Shown piece after piece: positions 35,586 to 43,611 of a stretch of 64,000 nucleotides of DNA (positions are counted from its first letter, which is position 1; each line of letters starts with the position of its first letter). The DNA lies in the NCBI RefSeq assembly GCF_013204885.1, contig NZ_JABMKX010000006.1, positions 124,001 through 188,000 of the forward strand. The letters are read 5' to 3'. Position numbers and translations under genes: made by a program. The DNA comes from Paenibacillus tritici. GTDB lineage: Bacteria > Bacillota > Bacilli > Paenibacillales > Paenibacillaceae. Below the pieces are notes generated by a model that was not told the DNA's origin, did no database searches, and was given only the letters and a program-made list of their open reading frames with translations.

Positions 35586-35972
35586 ATGCATGGAATGAAG
35601 TATTCTATTTGGATTGAAGCCGAACAATGGGCTGAAGGAGAATGGAGCATATATGATGATAACACTGATGCAATAATTACCTTTGAAGATGGCTCAAGAT
35701 GGGGTGCTTCATTTTTTACATACAAGAACATCCAGAAGCTGGTTGCAAAAAATCAACAAACGGGTGAGTATTTGCAGGGTAAGTATTTTTGGGGTAGTGA
35801 TATGGTACTGGTGGATGAATGCAGCCGTAAACGCATTGAGGAAGTGGTCGAACATTTGATACGAATAGGTGATTTTGAAACTATATTTAAGAATTACTCC
35901 AGTAGAAAAGGTGATTACCGTGGACAATATAAGGTCGATCAAAGCTCTAATATCCTGGAAAAAAGACCCTAG
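35586..35972 (+). CDS. Hypothetical protein, possible immunity-type (about 128 aa)
   Basis: A small acidic soluble protein with a KYSIWIEAEQWAEGEW opening and a GKYFWGSDMVLVDE segment. It has the look of polymorphic-toxin immunity proteins, but I cannot assign a named family. GGGAGGGG (35573-35580) precedes the ATG at 35586; ATG 35595 is also possible. The 3' end overlaps the next frame by about 50 bases, suggesting coupled or recently juxtaposed genes. Its base composition is more AT-rich than the ADP-ribosylglycohydrolase gene. Confidence 0.6.
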   Translation: MHGMKYSIWIEAEQWAEGEWSIYDDNTDAIITFEDGSRWGASFFTYKNIQKLVAKNQQTGEYLQGKYFWGSDMVLVDECSRKRIEEVVEHLIRIGDFETIFKNYSSRKGDYRGQYKVDQSSNILEKRP

Positions 35973-36216
35973 CAAATTTCCAGCAAACGAATGGTTACGG
36001 GATCTTGTTGTCGACTATGGTGAGATTAAGGATAATACATTTCATGGGGATACATGGACAGTATTAGTTAGGATCACAAGACATATCAATGGTACATGGC
36101 ATACATATGCAGATGTAGCTTTTATAGTTGACGCAGCACCGTGGCACCTGCTTGAAACAGGTTACAGCTTTAATCTTTGGGCAGGAAAGGATATTGCGAC
36201 AGTCAGTATTCTTTGA
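35920..36216 (+). CDS. Hypothetical protein (98 aa)
   Basis: A short protein rich in Trp (ISWKKDPSKFPANEWL, GDTWTVLVRITRHINGTWH), consistent with a small alpha/beta fold. The family is not recognised. The GTG at 35920 follows AAAGGTGATTACC and starts inside the preceding gene in another frame; the longer frame to 35869 has no site. Its tight overlap with the preceding small gene suggests a two-gene unit. Confidence 0.5.
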   Translation: MDNIRSIKALISWKKDPSKFPANEWLRDLVVDYGEIKDNTFHGDTWTVLVRITRHINGTWHTYADVAFIVDAAPWHLLETGYSFNLWAGKDIATVSIL

Positions 36217-36293
36217 CTATTTTGTTTTCGAATCAAACGCTCTCTGATATTTTTCATTTATCTCGCTTTAGATTGAAATGATCGCACTAATCT

Positions 36294-36339
36294 AAAAACA
36301 AGCTCATGTAATTTGTCACTGAGCTTGTTTTTGTGCTGG
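36294..36339. repeat. Repeated terminator element, copy 1
   Basis: AACAAGCTC and GAGCTTGTT form a hairpin around a TCACT-containing loop, with flanking A and T runs and a trailing GTGCTG. Nearly the same sequence recurs at 38481-38525 and 41441-41485. Here it lies at the 3' end of the minus-strand XRE gene and can terminate both strands. Confidence 0.75.
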
Positions 36340-36342
36340 GGA

Positions 36343-36567
36343 CTATTCTTTTCTAACAGGATAGCGCTTAGCATTATCGGTCTGTCCTAAAATATAGTCG
36401 ATGCTTACGTTATGGAATTTAGCCAGCGTAATCAAGACAGCACTCGGAACATCCAGATTCCCATTCTCGTAGCGGGAATAAGTAGCTTGTGTAATGTGTA
36501 AAAGTTCAGCCATTTGTTGCTGTGTTAAATCCTTGTCTTCGCGTAAGTTGCGGATTCTTGTATACAA
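36343..36567 (-). CDS. XRE-family regulator of module 1
   Basis: 74 residues forming a single Cro/C1-type helix-turn-helix: TRIRNLREDKDLTQQQMAEL, then ITQATYSRYENGNLDVPS and SIDYILGQTD. It starts at a TTG with GGGTGATG upstream. It diverges from the DUF6809 gene at 36680, and the space between holds two palindromes of the same core, one between the -35 and -10 elements of that gene, so it should repress its neighbour. Confidence 0.88.
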   Translation of the reverse strand: MYTRIRNLREDKDLTQQQMAELLHITQATYSRYENGNLDVPSAVLITLAKFHNVSIDYILGQTDNAKRYPVRKE

Positions 36568-36592
36568 TGCTCATCACCCAAGCCAAGTTTAC

Positions 36593-36640
36593 TTTATGCG
36601 AAAATTGCATATTGTTATTTATGCGATTTTCGCATAAAAT
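36593..36640. promoter_or_regulatory. Operators and promoter of XRE/DUF6809 module 1
   Basis: Two palindromes with core TATGC: TATGC-N7-GCATA at 36595-36611, and TTTATGCGA-TTT-TCGCATAAA at 36618-36638. -35 TTGTTA (36612-36617) and -10 TAAAAT (36635-36640) with a 17-base spacer flank the second site, so binding would block RNA polymerase. Confidence 0.75.
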
Positions 36641-36679
36641 TTATTCATGACCGTAGGATAGTCCACAAAAGGAGGCCTG

Positions 36680-36973
36680 ATGATCATCATTTTGGAGGAT
36701 TTTTATTATGGGAAACTGCGTCCGAATGAACTTACTAAGCCAAGCAATCCTGAATTACAGAAGATTGATCAAAAAATCATTGATTCATTGCAGATGCTTA
36801 AAGAAAGACTATCCGCAAAAGATTTTGACCAAGTCGAAAAGCTATTTGATTTACAGAGTGACTCCAACTCTTTGCATTCAGCATTATCCTTTATCCAAGG
36901 CTACAAAATAGGAGCATTAATGATGATTGATGTGTTTAGCGGGGAGAAAGACTCCATCAGCGAAGGTATGTAA
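36680..36973 (+). CDS. DUF6809-family small protein, module 1
   Basis: 97 residues. The LEDFYYGKLRPNE opening, a central helix QMLKERLSAKDFDQVEKLFD and a closing GYKIGALMMIDVF match the DUF6809-type proteins found beside XRE regulators in Paenibacillus. The function is unknown. The protein is acidic and helical with no catalytic motif. AAAAGGAGG precedes the ATG. A paralogue with the same divergent regulator lies at 41870-42202. Confidence 0.75.
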   Translation: MIIILEDFYYGKLRPNELTKPSNPELQKIDQKIIDSLQMLKERLSAKDFDQVEKLFDLQSDSNSLHSALSFIQGYKIGALMMIDVFSGEKDSISEGM

Positions 36974-36986
36974 TTAGTAGATAAGG

Positions 36987-37020
36987 AACCGGGGCGTACC
37001 TATGCTTCGGTTTTTTGCTT
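36987..37020 (+). terminator. Weak terminator after module 1
   Basis: AACCG pairs with CGGTT across a loop and is followed by TTTTT. Only five base pairs, so moderate support. Confidence 0.45.
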
Positions 37021-37150
37021 GGATTGACTTAGTGCGATCAGCCTGATTAGCTTCGCCATACTTCCGCCATGTTCAGGTTCCAGACACTCTGCCATAATAC
37101 GGTAACAGAACAGAGGATGGTGTTAAATTATCCCTTAAGGAGGAATTGGC

Positions 37151-38077
37151 ATGTTTCATAAAACGGTGACGTTGCAGCCTTTTGTTGATATTTCGGTGCA
37201 TACCGAGGGCTTCGAGATCGTCTCGGCTCAATTCGGCGGCGATAACTGCGTATATGTCCTGCTGATTAAGCAGATCCCGGAACGTGAACGTGGAATGTTC
37301 GTTCCATCGGCTTTGAAGCAACCGTATACCTACAAGGTTTTGATGATAGAGGATCAATATATCGTCGATGAAATATGGATTGAGGACCAGTATTTCAATT
37401 ATCATTATGTTCAGCCGCTTCGTAGACATCTGCTATTGGTTGGAGCGCGCTGCTCGTATTATGGTGCAGGTAAATATGATCTGAACGCCAAAGTGTGCGA
37501 TTATAAAGGACGTACCGTTCGTGAGTTCCTGCTTGGAGACGGGATTCAGAATCTTCAAGTGACGGAGAAAGGTACCATCTGGACCAGTTATTTTGACGAA
37601 GGGGTATTCGGGAATAACGGGTGGGATCAACCTGTCGGTGAACACGGCCTTGTGGCCTGGGATGAGCATGGCAACAAATTATACGAAGATCATGTTTCGG
37701 ATATTGCCGATTGTTACGCTTTGAATGTTGTCCGCGAAGAAGAGGTGTGGTTTTATTATTATACGGACTTTTTGCTCGGCTGCATCTCAGGCGGACCCAG
37801 TCAGCCCAAGGTCACGTTTATGAATCCTGAGATTTCCGGTTCGTCTGGATTCTGCACGGATGGTTGTCACTTCTTGTTCGATGGCGGTTACGGAAAACAC
37901 GGAGAGTATTATTTCAAGAAAATTGAAAAATCAAGCTTGACCAAAGGGCATAAGGTGCAATTTTTGAATGAAAAATCAGAGCCCCTTGTACCAGTGACAC
38001 AAGATTTTAGAGAAGATCTTGTGCTGTTCTGTGAAAATAATTTGTTGTATCAGGTGTCGATTAAAGAATTGCTCTGA
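37151..38077 (+). CDS. Hypothetical protein (308 aa), probably beta-propeller-like
   Basis: No family named. The sequence is almost entirely beta-strand-like with repeated units of the form GTIWTSYFDEGVFG, VWFYYYTDFLLGCIS and HGLVAWDEHGNKLY, as in beta-propellers. It has no signal peptide or membrane segment. TTAAGGAGGAATTGGC gives a strong ribosome binding site. It stands alone between module 1 and a small hypothetical gene. Confidence 0.65.
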   Translation: MFHKTVTLQPFVDISVHTEGFEIVSAQFGGDNCVYVLLIKQIPERERGMFVPSALKQPYTYKVLMIEDQYIVDEIWIEDQYFNYHYVQPLRRHLLLVGARCSYYGAGKYDLNAKVCDYKGRTVREFLLGDGIQNLQVTEKGTIWTSYFDEGVFGNNGWDQPVGEHGLVAWDEHGNKLYEDHVSDIADCYALNVVREEEVWFYYYTDFLLGCISGGPSQPKVTFMNPEISGSSGFCTDGCHFLFDGGYGKHGEYYFKKIEKSSLTKGHKVQFLNEKSEPLVPVTQDFREDLVLFCENNLLYQVSIKELL

Positions 38078-38169
38078 TTGGGCGGTGGACTGTGTCAACG
38101 AAGTTAAATTCAGACTGGAATATGAGAGTATGACGACAAGATAAGGATTCTGTAAAGGCGGGATGTTTA

Positions 38170-38472
38170 GTGGAAGCATCGAAGTGGATTCCTGTAGCAA
38201 ACATTGAAGATGATTCTAAAATATGGGCCGGAACAAGGGTAAGGCTTTTCGATGCTGGATTGATGGTTAAGGATAAGGAAACTGACTACTATGATTATCT
38301 GGTGTCATACATCTATGCAAATGACGACTACCTGCAACTTACCAACCTGTCCAAGGGTGAAGCAGGGAATATTATCTGTGTAATCCAAAAGGACAAACCA
38401 AGCCAATACGCATTAGGTAAAACGCTGAAGGATATGATGGGAATAGAGAACGCTTATGTTCTGATGGAATAG
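38170..38472 (+). CDS. Hypothetical protein (100 aa), immunity-like size and composition
   Basis: A small acidic protein with KWIPVANIEDDSKIWAGTRV and a YDYLVSYIYANDDYLQL strand pattern. No family is recognised. The GTG start follows GGCGGGATGTTTA. It is followed directly by a copy of the repeated terminator. Its context among immunity-like orphans is the only hint at a role. Confidence 0.5.
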   Translation: MEASKWIPVANIEDDSKIWAGTRVRLFDAGLMVKDKETDYYDYLVSYIYANDDYLQLTNLSKGEAGNIICVIQKDKPSQYALGKTLKDMMGIENAYVLME

Positions 38473-38480
38473 GGTCCTTT

Positions 38481-38525
38481 AAAACAAGCTCCGGTGGTTC
38501 GTCACTGAGCTTGTTTGTGTGTTGC
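38481..38525. repeat. Repeated terminator element, copy 2
   Basis: AAAACAAGCTC and GAGCTTGTTTG form the hairpin. The loop (GGTGGTTCGTCACT) is nearly the loop of copy 3 at 41441. Unlike copies 1 and 3, no XRE gene adjoins it. Confidence 0.7.
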
Positions 38526-38583
38526 ACCTCTACAGCCTGTCACTTAATTCCAGCATATGGTACAATTAAAGGGAGTGAATTCA

Positions 38584-39108
38584 GTGAAATTAGAAGATTA
38601 CGCATGGAATAAACATGAGCAAAAATTAAAAGAAGAACAAACAGAATTCAAGCCTAGTAACCCTAAAATAAAAATTATAGATAACACCGAATTGCGCAAT
38701 AAAATTGAAGAGGCTCTTGAAAAAATGCCGCAGAAGTTACTTGCTCAATGGACTTTAAAAGTAGCAACTCCTTACTTGGCTTACTTAGATGACCATCTAA
38801 AAGATGACTCACGAATAAATTTAGGGATAGACACTTTACAAAAACGAATAGACGGAAGTATTAGAGCTTCCGATTTACGGAAGGTTGGATTTGTAGTAAA
38901 TGAATTGGCGAAAGAATCCAAATCAGACATTAGCAAGTATTCTGCCCGTTCATTCGCCCAAGCCATTGCAACAGGACATATGAGAGGACATGCTTTAGTG
39001 AGCAGTGATTACGCAATAAAAGCAATAAATGTATTAACGGATAACTCCACAGATTCTTCAACAAAGGAGAGGGAAAGACAATTAAATATATTACATGAAT
39101 TAATCTAA
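38584..39108 (+). CDS. Putative immunity protein (Imm5-like)
   Basis: 174 residues, mostly helical. LAQWTLKVATPYLAYLDD, then a variable block, then FAQAIATGHMRGHALVSSDY resembles the annotated putative immunity proteins with an Imm5-like helical fold. Such proteins neutralise polymorphic toxins, but no toxin gene is seen here. The GTG at 38584 follows AAAGGGAGTG. The 3' end overlaps the convergent leucine-rich-repeat gene by nine bases. Confidence 0.65.
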   Translation: MKLEDYAWNKHEQKLKEEQTEFKPSNPKIKIIDNTELRNKIEEALEKMPQKLLAQWTLKVATPYLAYLDDHLKDDSRINLGIDTLQKRIDGSIRASDLRKVGFVVNELAKESKSDISKYSARSFAQAIATGHMRGHALVSSDYAIKAINVLTDNSTDSSTKERERQLNILHELI

Positions 39109-40146
39109 CCCCAAATGCTTCTGCAAATGCAGTAGCGACAGGGGCTTGATACGCTGGTCTTCAGCAATGTTCTCATACAGAAGATGCTCCTTCTCTGCTT
39201 GTGCGAACCATTCACGTAATGCGGTAATCCGGCCTTTATTGAAGTCAATAAATTGAAAATCCACCTGTTGTAAATGCTCCATTCCGATCATGGGCTCTAA
39301 ATCCCTCGCTTTCACCACGGTGGAAATCTCACATAATCTCAGCAATTCAAGCTGCTCTGCCGTCCATAACAGATCAATATGCTTCAATGCCTTCATGTTA
39401 TCCAGTTCAAGCTGTCTGAGATGTTTCATCATAGAGAAATTACATAACGCTTCCACCTTTGGCAAGGATAATTGCAGGCAGATCAGCTCGTCCATGGATT
39501 CGATCTCATCCAGCTTCGTTAAATTACGGATGGCAGCTAAGCTAAGCATGGTAACGCTGGAGTCCGCAAGGGCAGCCAGTGAGCCTTTCAAGGTACAATC
39601 ATGAATAAACAGGCACCTAAGACGGGGCATCTGACGGACAAAATCAAGGTTATGAATCGTCGTGCTCAACAATAATGTATCTAGTCCGGCAAGATCGCCG
39701 ATGGGGGATAAGTCTGTGAATTTTCCATTCACCGCGAGATATTGAAGCTCGTTGAAATTAGAAATGAAGCTTAAGCTTACCGGCTTCTGACAGGTTATGG
39801 ATAAGAACTGCAACCGCTCTAACTTGCCCAGCAGACTCAGATCCGTGCTTTGGCGAAGATTTAACTGTAAGGCTGTGATGTGCTTGAGTTCCGCTAATAT
39901 CTGTAACAATTCCTGGGGGTAACTCCCCTTCATATCTACTTGACTAATCGACAATACCAGATCCGGACGTTTAGCAAATACATGTTGATCTAACGCTTCC
40001 AGATCTTCAAGCTTGTCTATATCAATGACATACGAAATAAGCGCCCGTTTGCGCAATTGCGTAGTTGCTTCATTCATCTTGCTTAGGGTCCAAGGTGCAC
40101 CATTCATCGAGCTTGTCCAAACACCACCCATACCTGATTCCCCCAT
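39100..40146 (-). CDS. Leucine-rich-repeat-like protein (348 aa)
   Basis: Repeating units of about 22 residues with the LxxLxxL pattern run from about residue 70 to 300 (HITALQLNLRQSTDLSLLGK, LERLQFLSITCQ, LDTLLLSTTIHNLDF). No signal peptide or catalytic domain is seen, so it is probably a cytoplasmic binding scaffold. AAGGA precedes the ATG at 40146. Its neighbours are immunity-like genes and a DUF1648 membrane protein. Its partner is unknown. Confidence 0.7.
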   Translation of the reverse strand: MGESGMGGVWTSSMNGAPWTLSKMNEATTQLRKRALISYVIDIDKLEDLEALDQHVFAKRPDLVLSISQVDMKGSYPQELLQILAELKHITALQLNLRQSTDLSLLGKLERLQFLSITCQKPVSLSFISNFNELQYLAVNGKFTDLSPIGDLAGLDTLLLSTTIHNLDFVRQMPRLRCLFIHDCTLKGSLAALADSSVTMLSLAAIRNLTKLDEIESMDELICLQLSLPKVEALCNFSMMKHLRQLELDNMKALKHIDLLWTAEQLELLRLCEISTVVKARDLEPMIGMEHLQQVDFQFIDFNKGRITALREWFAQAEKEHLLYENIAEDQRIKPLSLLHLQKHLGLD

Positions 40147-40291
40147 TCCGATTCCTTCTGTGCAGCTTAACTTCCTTCTAATGGTAAAGCAAGTCGCACC
40201 TGATTTGCAATATTTTACACGCTTATTCTGAGTATAAGATTCTTTTGAGGATTATGTGAAATAATATTATATGTAGGAGGAGGCGAAGGAG

Positions 40292-41380
40292 ATGACGATA
40301 TTGCCTGCTATAGTGATGATCTTAGTATTTGTACCTTCCATTGTACTCATGGTAAGCATGCCTTATTTAACAAGAGAGACGATTAGTTTTGGGGTCACCG
40401 TCAGTGCTGCACAATTCCACAGTGAGCCTCTGCACCAGATGCGGAAGTCATATGCCAGGGTTAGTGCTGCGTTACATACCATCCTATTCATTGTTTGTAT
40501 AATCTTCCTAATATACAGTGATGAACATTCCAAGCAACAAAGTTGGATCATTGTCACATATTCACTCGCCATGCTCGTAATCTCCCTAGTCATTAACATG
40601 AGCTATCATTTCAAAATGAAAAGCTTACTACCTATACTGCCTATTGCTCAGGAAGGAACGATCACGGCAGTGGACACTGGAGTTCAGAAAAGAAACATTG
40701 GCTTGTCTAGTATTTGGTTCCTCATTCATGCTCTAGTTATTGTTGTTAGTATTGTAACTGTGCTACGCCACTACGATCTGATTCCTGATCAGATTCCGAT
40801 CCATTTCAACAGCAGTTGGGACGTAGACCGCTATGCAGCTAAATCTTTTAGTTTTGTGTTTATGCCTGCGATAATCCAAGTGCTCATAACACTTTTGTTC
40901 CTATTTGAGAATTGGAGTATTCGCAGAGTGAAGCAACAGGTTCAACCCGCTGATCCTAACCGTTCCATCAGACAAGACGTAACCTACCGCCGTGCCTGGT
41001 CCTATTTTATGATTACAGCAAGCTTCTTATTAGTTATCCTGTTCTCGGTCGTGCAACTAAACATGATATCTCTGCTTACCATCCATTTCGCTATCCCCGT
41101 TATCCTAATCATAATAGCCTTTATCATCCTATACGCCTTCGCCTTAACGTTCTGGGCGGGTCAGGTCGAGAGACGTTTAGAGCGATCTGCCGATAGCGCC
41201 AATACCAGACCTGTCCATGGTGAAGATCAATGGAAATTAGGTATGATTTATTTCAATCACAAAGATCCAAACCTAATCGTCAAGAAAAGGTTCGGAGTCG
41301 GCTGGGGATTGAATTTCGGTCATCCTGTTGTCTGGCTGATTTGTGTCGGGATTATTGTATTGTTGGTTGTGGTGCGGTAA
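40292..41380 (+). CDS. DUF1648/DUF5808 membrane protein
   Basis: 362 residues with about eight membrane segments. The DUF1648 signature is in the middle (YDLIPDQIPIHFNSSWDVD) and a DUF5808-like C-terminal motif reads GMIYFNHKDPNLIVKKRFG followed by a last membrane helix. DUF1648 also occurs in SdpI-type immunity proteins and in GntR-linked membrane proteins; the role here is unknown. A GGAGGAGG-like site precedes the ATG. Confidence 0.8.
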   Translation: MTILPAIVMILVFVPSIVLMVSMPYLTRETISFGVTVSAAQFHSEPLHQMRKSYARVSAALHTILFIVCIIFLIYSDEHSKQQSWIIVTYSLAMLVISLVINMSYHFKMKSLLPILPIAQEGTITAVDTGVQKRNIGLSSIWFLIHALVIVVSIVTVLRHYDLIPDQIPIHFNSSWDVDRYAAKSFSFVFMPAIIQVLITLLFLFENWSIRRVKQQVQPADPNRSIRQDVTYRRAWSYFMITASFLLVILFSVVQLNMISLLTIHFAIPVILIIIAFIILYAFALTFWAGQVERRLERSADSANTRPVHGEDQWKLGMIYFNHKDPNLIVKKRFGVGWGLNFGHPVVWLICVGIIVLLVVVR

Positions 41381-41440
41381 GAAGGTTTTATTGGAATAGG
41401 GAGGAATCAAAGCATCAGATTGAAGGGATGGCTCTAACGT

Positions 41441-41485
41441 AAAACAAGCTCATGTGGTTCGTCACTGAGCTTGTTTTTGTGCTGC
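41441..41485. repeat. Repeated terminator element, copy 3
   Basis: AACAAGCTC pairs with GAGCTTGTT. It follows the DUF1648 gene on the plus strand and directly adjoins the truncated XRE relic on the minus strand, as copy 1 adjoins the intact XRE gene of module 1. Confidence 0.75.
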
Positions 41486-41529
41486 GTAAGAACTTTGACT
41501 TCGTATAAACTGCGGATTTTTGTATGCAT
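41482..41529 (-). pseudogene. Relic of a third XRE regulator gene
   Basis: The minus strand reads MHTKIRSLYEVKVLTQ, clearly related to MYTRIRNLREDKDLTQ of the module 1 regulator, and then breaks off into the repeated terminator. Only the first 16 codons survive. The remainder was probably deleted between the helix-turn-helix and the terminator. Confidence 0.7.
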
Positions 41530-41545
41530 TGATCAGTATTCTAAT

Positions 41546-41764
41546 TTAACCTTTGGAGTAGGGTTTCTTTTGGTTTGTTCGGTTAAGTAAATAGTCAGTG
41601 CTCGTCATATGATAATCTGCCAGCTTAATCAGAATCGTCGTGGGAATGTCGACATCACCGCGTTCATAATTACTATAAATCCGCTGACTGCATTGCAAAT
41701 ACTCAGCCATTTGAGTTTGCGTCAAATCTTTATCTTCACGTAAATCGCGGATACGTTGATACAT
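41546..41764 (-). CDS. XRE-family regulator of module 2
   Basis: 72 residues, a single Cro/C1-type helix-turn-helix: YQRIRDLREDKDLTQTQMAE, then CSQRIYSNYERGDVDIPT and STDYLLNRTN. GGAGGTG lies six bases before the ATG at 41764. It is a clear paralogue of the module 1 regulator, but the recognition helix differs (QCSQRIYSN against HITQATYSR), matching the different operator cores of the two modules. Confidence 0.88.
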   Translation of the reverse strand: MYQRIRDLREDKDLTQTQMAEYLQCSQRIYSNYERGDVDIPTTILIKLADYHMTSTDYLLNRTNQKKPYSKG

Positions 41765-41792
41765 CTGAAACACCTCCAACGCAAGCATATCT

Positions 41793-41838
41793 TAGCGAAT
41801 TATTCGCTATTGATTTTTAGCGATAAATTCGCTAAGAT
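41793..41838. promoter_or_regulatory. Operators and promoter of XRE/DUF6809 module 2
   Basis: Palindromes TAGCGA-ATTAT-TCGCTA (41793-41809) and TTAGCGA-TAAAT-TCGCTAA (41817-41835). -35 TTGATT (41810-41815) and -10 TAAGAT (41833-41838) with a 17-base spacer bracket the second palindrome, as in module 1. Confidence 0.75.
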
Positions 41839-41869
41839 AATTAAAAAGAGGATTGGGGAGGGATGACAG

Positions 41870-42202
41870 GTGAGCCTTTTGGAGGATTTATATTACGGAA
41901 AATTCTGCCCAAGTGAACGAATGTATGGTAGCGATCCTGAGTATGCACGGAACTCTAAAGTAATCTCTGAACAAATGGACATCCTAAAAGCAAAACTATC
42001 TCCAGAAGACTTCACTCTGATCGAAGAAGCCCTGGACTTAACCGACATCCAGATCTCTATCTCATCCGCTTCTGACTATACGCTAGGATTTAGGATGGGA
42101 GCTGCGATGCTAATAGAAGTATTTGAAGATAAGGAAGAACTTATACAGACTAAGGAGAAGTTAGTCCTTGAACAAATAAAGTTGGATAGGAGAGAGTTAT
42201 GA
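41870..42202 (+). CDS. DUF6809-family small protein, module 2
   Basis: 110 residues with the same plan as the module 1 protein: LLEDLYYGKFCPSER, a helix QMDILKAKLSPEDFTLIEEA and a GFRMGAAMLIEVFED closing segment, plus a longer charged tail. The GTG at 41870 follows GGGGAGGGA by six bases. The function is unknown. A small frame follows 22 bases later. Confidence 0.78.
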   Translation: MSLLEDLYYGKFCPSERMYGSDPEYARNSKVISEQMDILKAKLSPEDFTLIEEALDLTDIQISISSASDYTLGFRMGAAMLIEVFEDKEELIQTKEKLVLEQIKLDRREL

Positions 42203-42224
42203 TACTTTTAATTCCAAACAGCAT

Positions 42225-42425
42225 ATGTTGATAGACGAGCTGCTTCAGGCAGAAATTTGGGGCATTGTTCAAGAGAAGTGGGTTCCTGCAATTAAGGAAG
42301 CTATTGCCGTGGGAGAGGTTGAAAAGCTGCTTAAACTTAGGGCCAAGTTTCCATATTCTTTTGAAAATTCATTAAAGCATTTGAAAAAAGCGGAGCGGGA
42401 AATTATTCGGAATAGTCTGAGGTAA
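42225..42425 (+). CDS. Small hypothetical protein (66 aa), doubtful
   Basis: Helical, charged sequence (LLKLRAKFPYSFENSLKHLK). No ribosome binding site is evident before the ATG. It ends at the edge of the decayed insertion sequence, so it may be a truncated or non-expressed frame. Composition is protein-like, which is why it is kept. Confidence 0.35.
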   Translation: MLIDELLQAEIWGIVQEKWVPAIKEAIAVGEVEKLLKLRAKFPYSFENSLKHLKKAEREIIRNSLR

Positions 42426-42428
42426 AAG

Positions 42429-43400
42429 AATGGGCTGTTCCAAAAGTAGTCTTTCTACGAGTAGAAACACATCCTTCCCATGTTTAAACCGCAAATAGTG
42501 AAAAGAGCAACCCATTCTCCTGTCACATGAAAATGGGTGTTCTTTGTTTTTGGTCCTTTTCCGCTTGCTTGAATAGATTGTGGGCAAGCGAAAGTCAACC
42601 GACCTGAAGCGTCACTATTTCCATGCCGTGAAGCAGATAGCTGGAAGCCCCGTTTATTCTTCAGTTGTCCAAATACATTTTCAGGTTTCGTCATCGGCGT
42701 ACCGCCAAGGCATGCCCTTCTTCACTTCAAAGAAGTTCTCGCGCCTGACTTTGCTATTGCAGTCTTTCTAAACTCACTGGAATTTCCCGATTCCCCGCAG
42801 CTTTCGTACACTGGCCGTTCAGTGGACACCCTTCGCAACTCCTGCTCCGGTAATGACGTTTCCGAATTTCATAACCACTCGCTACTCTTTCCCTTTTTTT
42901 CTCTGTGAAACTCTGGCGTTTATCCGGCTGGGCACGTCCAGTGATATCCTCGGACGTATTGTACGTCCAATTCTCGATTTTACTCTCATTCGCTTTCCAA
43001 GCTTTGCTTTTCTCCTTTATGGTAACTGCCGTATTTTACGATTGCCCGAATCTTCACTTCCGTAGCCTGAATCCGCAATGGCTGTCTGGGGAAGTTGCCC
43101 CAGGATCTGCCTCGCCCTTTCCAGATGTGCTTGTAAACAACGGGCATCCGTCGGTCTCAGGTGTAGATTGTAAGCTAAAATTAAATGGTTTTAAGTTCCA
43201 ATTTATATTTTAATCTTGTTTAAATTATCCATTACACATGTTGTCTTCTTTCATTAGCATGAAGGTTGAATCCGGATCGCTTTTGCTAAAACTGCTTCGG
43301 TCCCCAAGCTGTCGTTGGTACTGTTCGTACTTCAGTAAACGGAGCAGTAAATCCTTCCGAAGCTACCGAAAAGCCTTTTTCAGCAGTTTGATAAATAATA
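42429..43400 (-). pseudogene. Decayed IS1182-family transposase
   Basis: Fragments of an IS1182-type DDE transposase are readable on the minus strand in several frames. In protein order: LLRLLKYEQYQRQLGDRS and SDPDSTFMLMKED (about 43240-43380), ARQILGQLPQTAIADSGYGS with the catalytic Asp region (about 43040-43120), a VKYGSYHKGEKQ segment (about 43000), and the C-terminal KPENVFGQLKNKRGF block (about 42640-42690). Frameshifts and internal loss separate them, so it is inactive. GGGCTGTTCCAAAAG at 42430 resembles an element end; the other end is not identified. Confidence 0.8.
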
Positions 43401-43611
43401 GGGTAAATTGGTGGAGCGGATTGTGTAAAATCGGGAAAGAAACAGGTGGAGTTGACGGTTTGGTATAGGTAAGAATAAGCCTCCAGAAAAAGTCTGGAGG
43501 CTTTGATATGGTGAATTTTATCTTTATTGGAAAGGGAAAAGTAAAACTATGTCGAATAAAGTATTTTGTACAAAAAATTATTGAGAATATTAAAAATAGG
43601 AGCGTAGTCAT
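43400..43611. other. Spacer between the IS relic and the OLD nuclease gene
   Basis: No gene is seen. The stretch contains a terminator hairpin at 43477-43504 and AT-rich sequence with the AGGAG site for the nuclease gene. Confidence 0.5.
43477..43504 (+). terminator. Hairpin terminator
   Basis: AAGCCTCCAGA (43477-43487) pairs with TCTGGAGGCTT (43493-43503), followed by a short T run. Confidence 0.65.

Noticed and set aside
36294..41485. CRISPR array from the three similar repeats
   Set aside because: The copies are kilobases apart, are terminator hairpins and lack regular spacers or cas genes. No CRISPR array was seen anywhere in the window.
42853..43468. Several plus-strand frames of 66-102 codons
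   Set aside because: They are antisense to recognisable IS1182 transposase fragments and have no ribosome binding sites.
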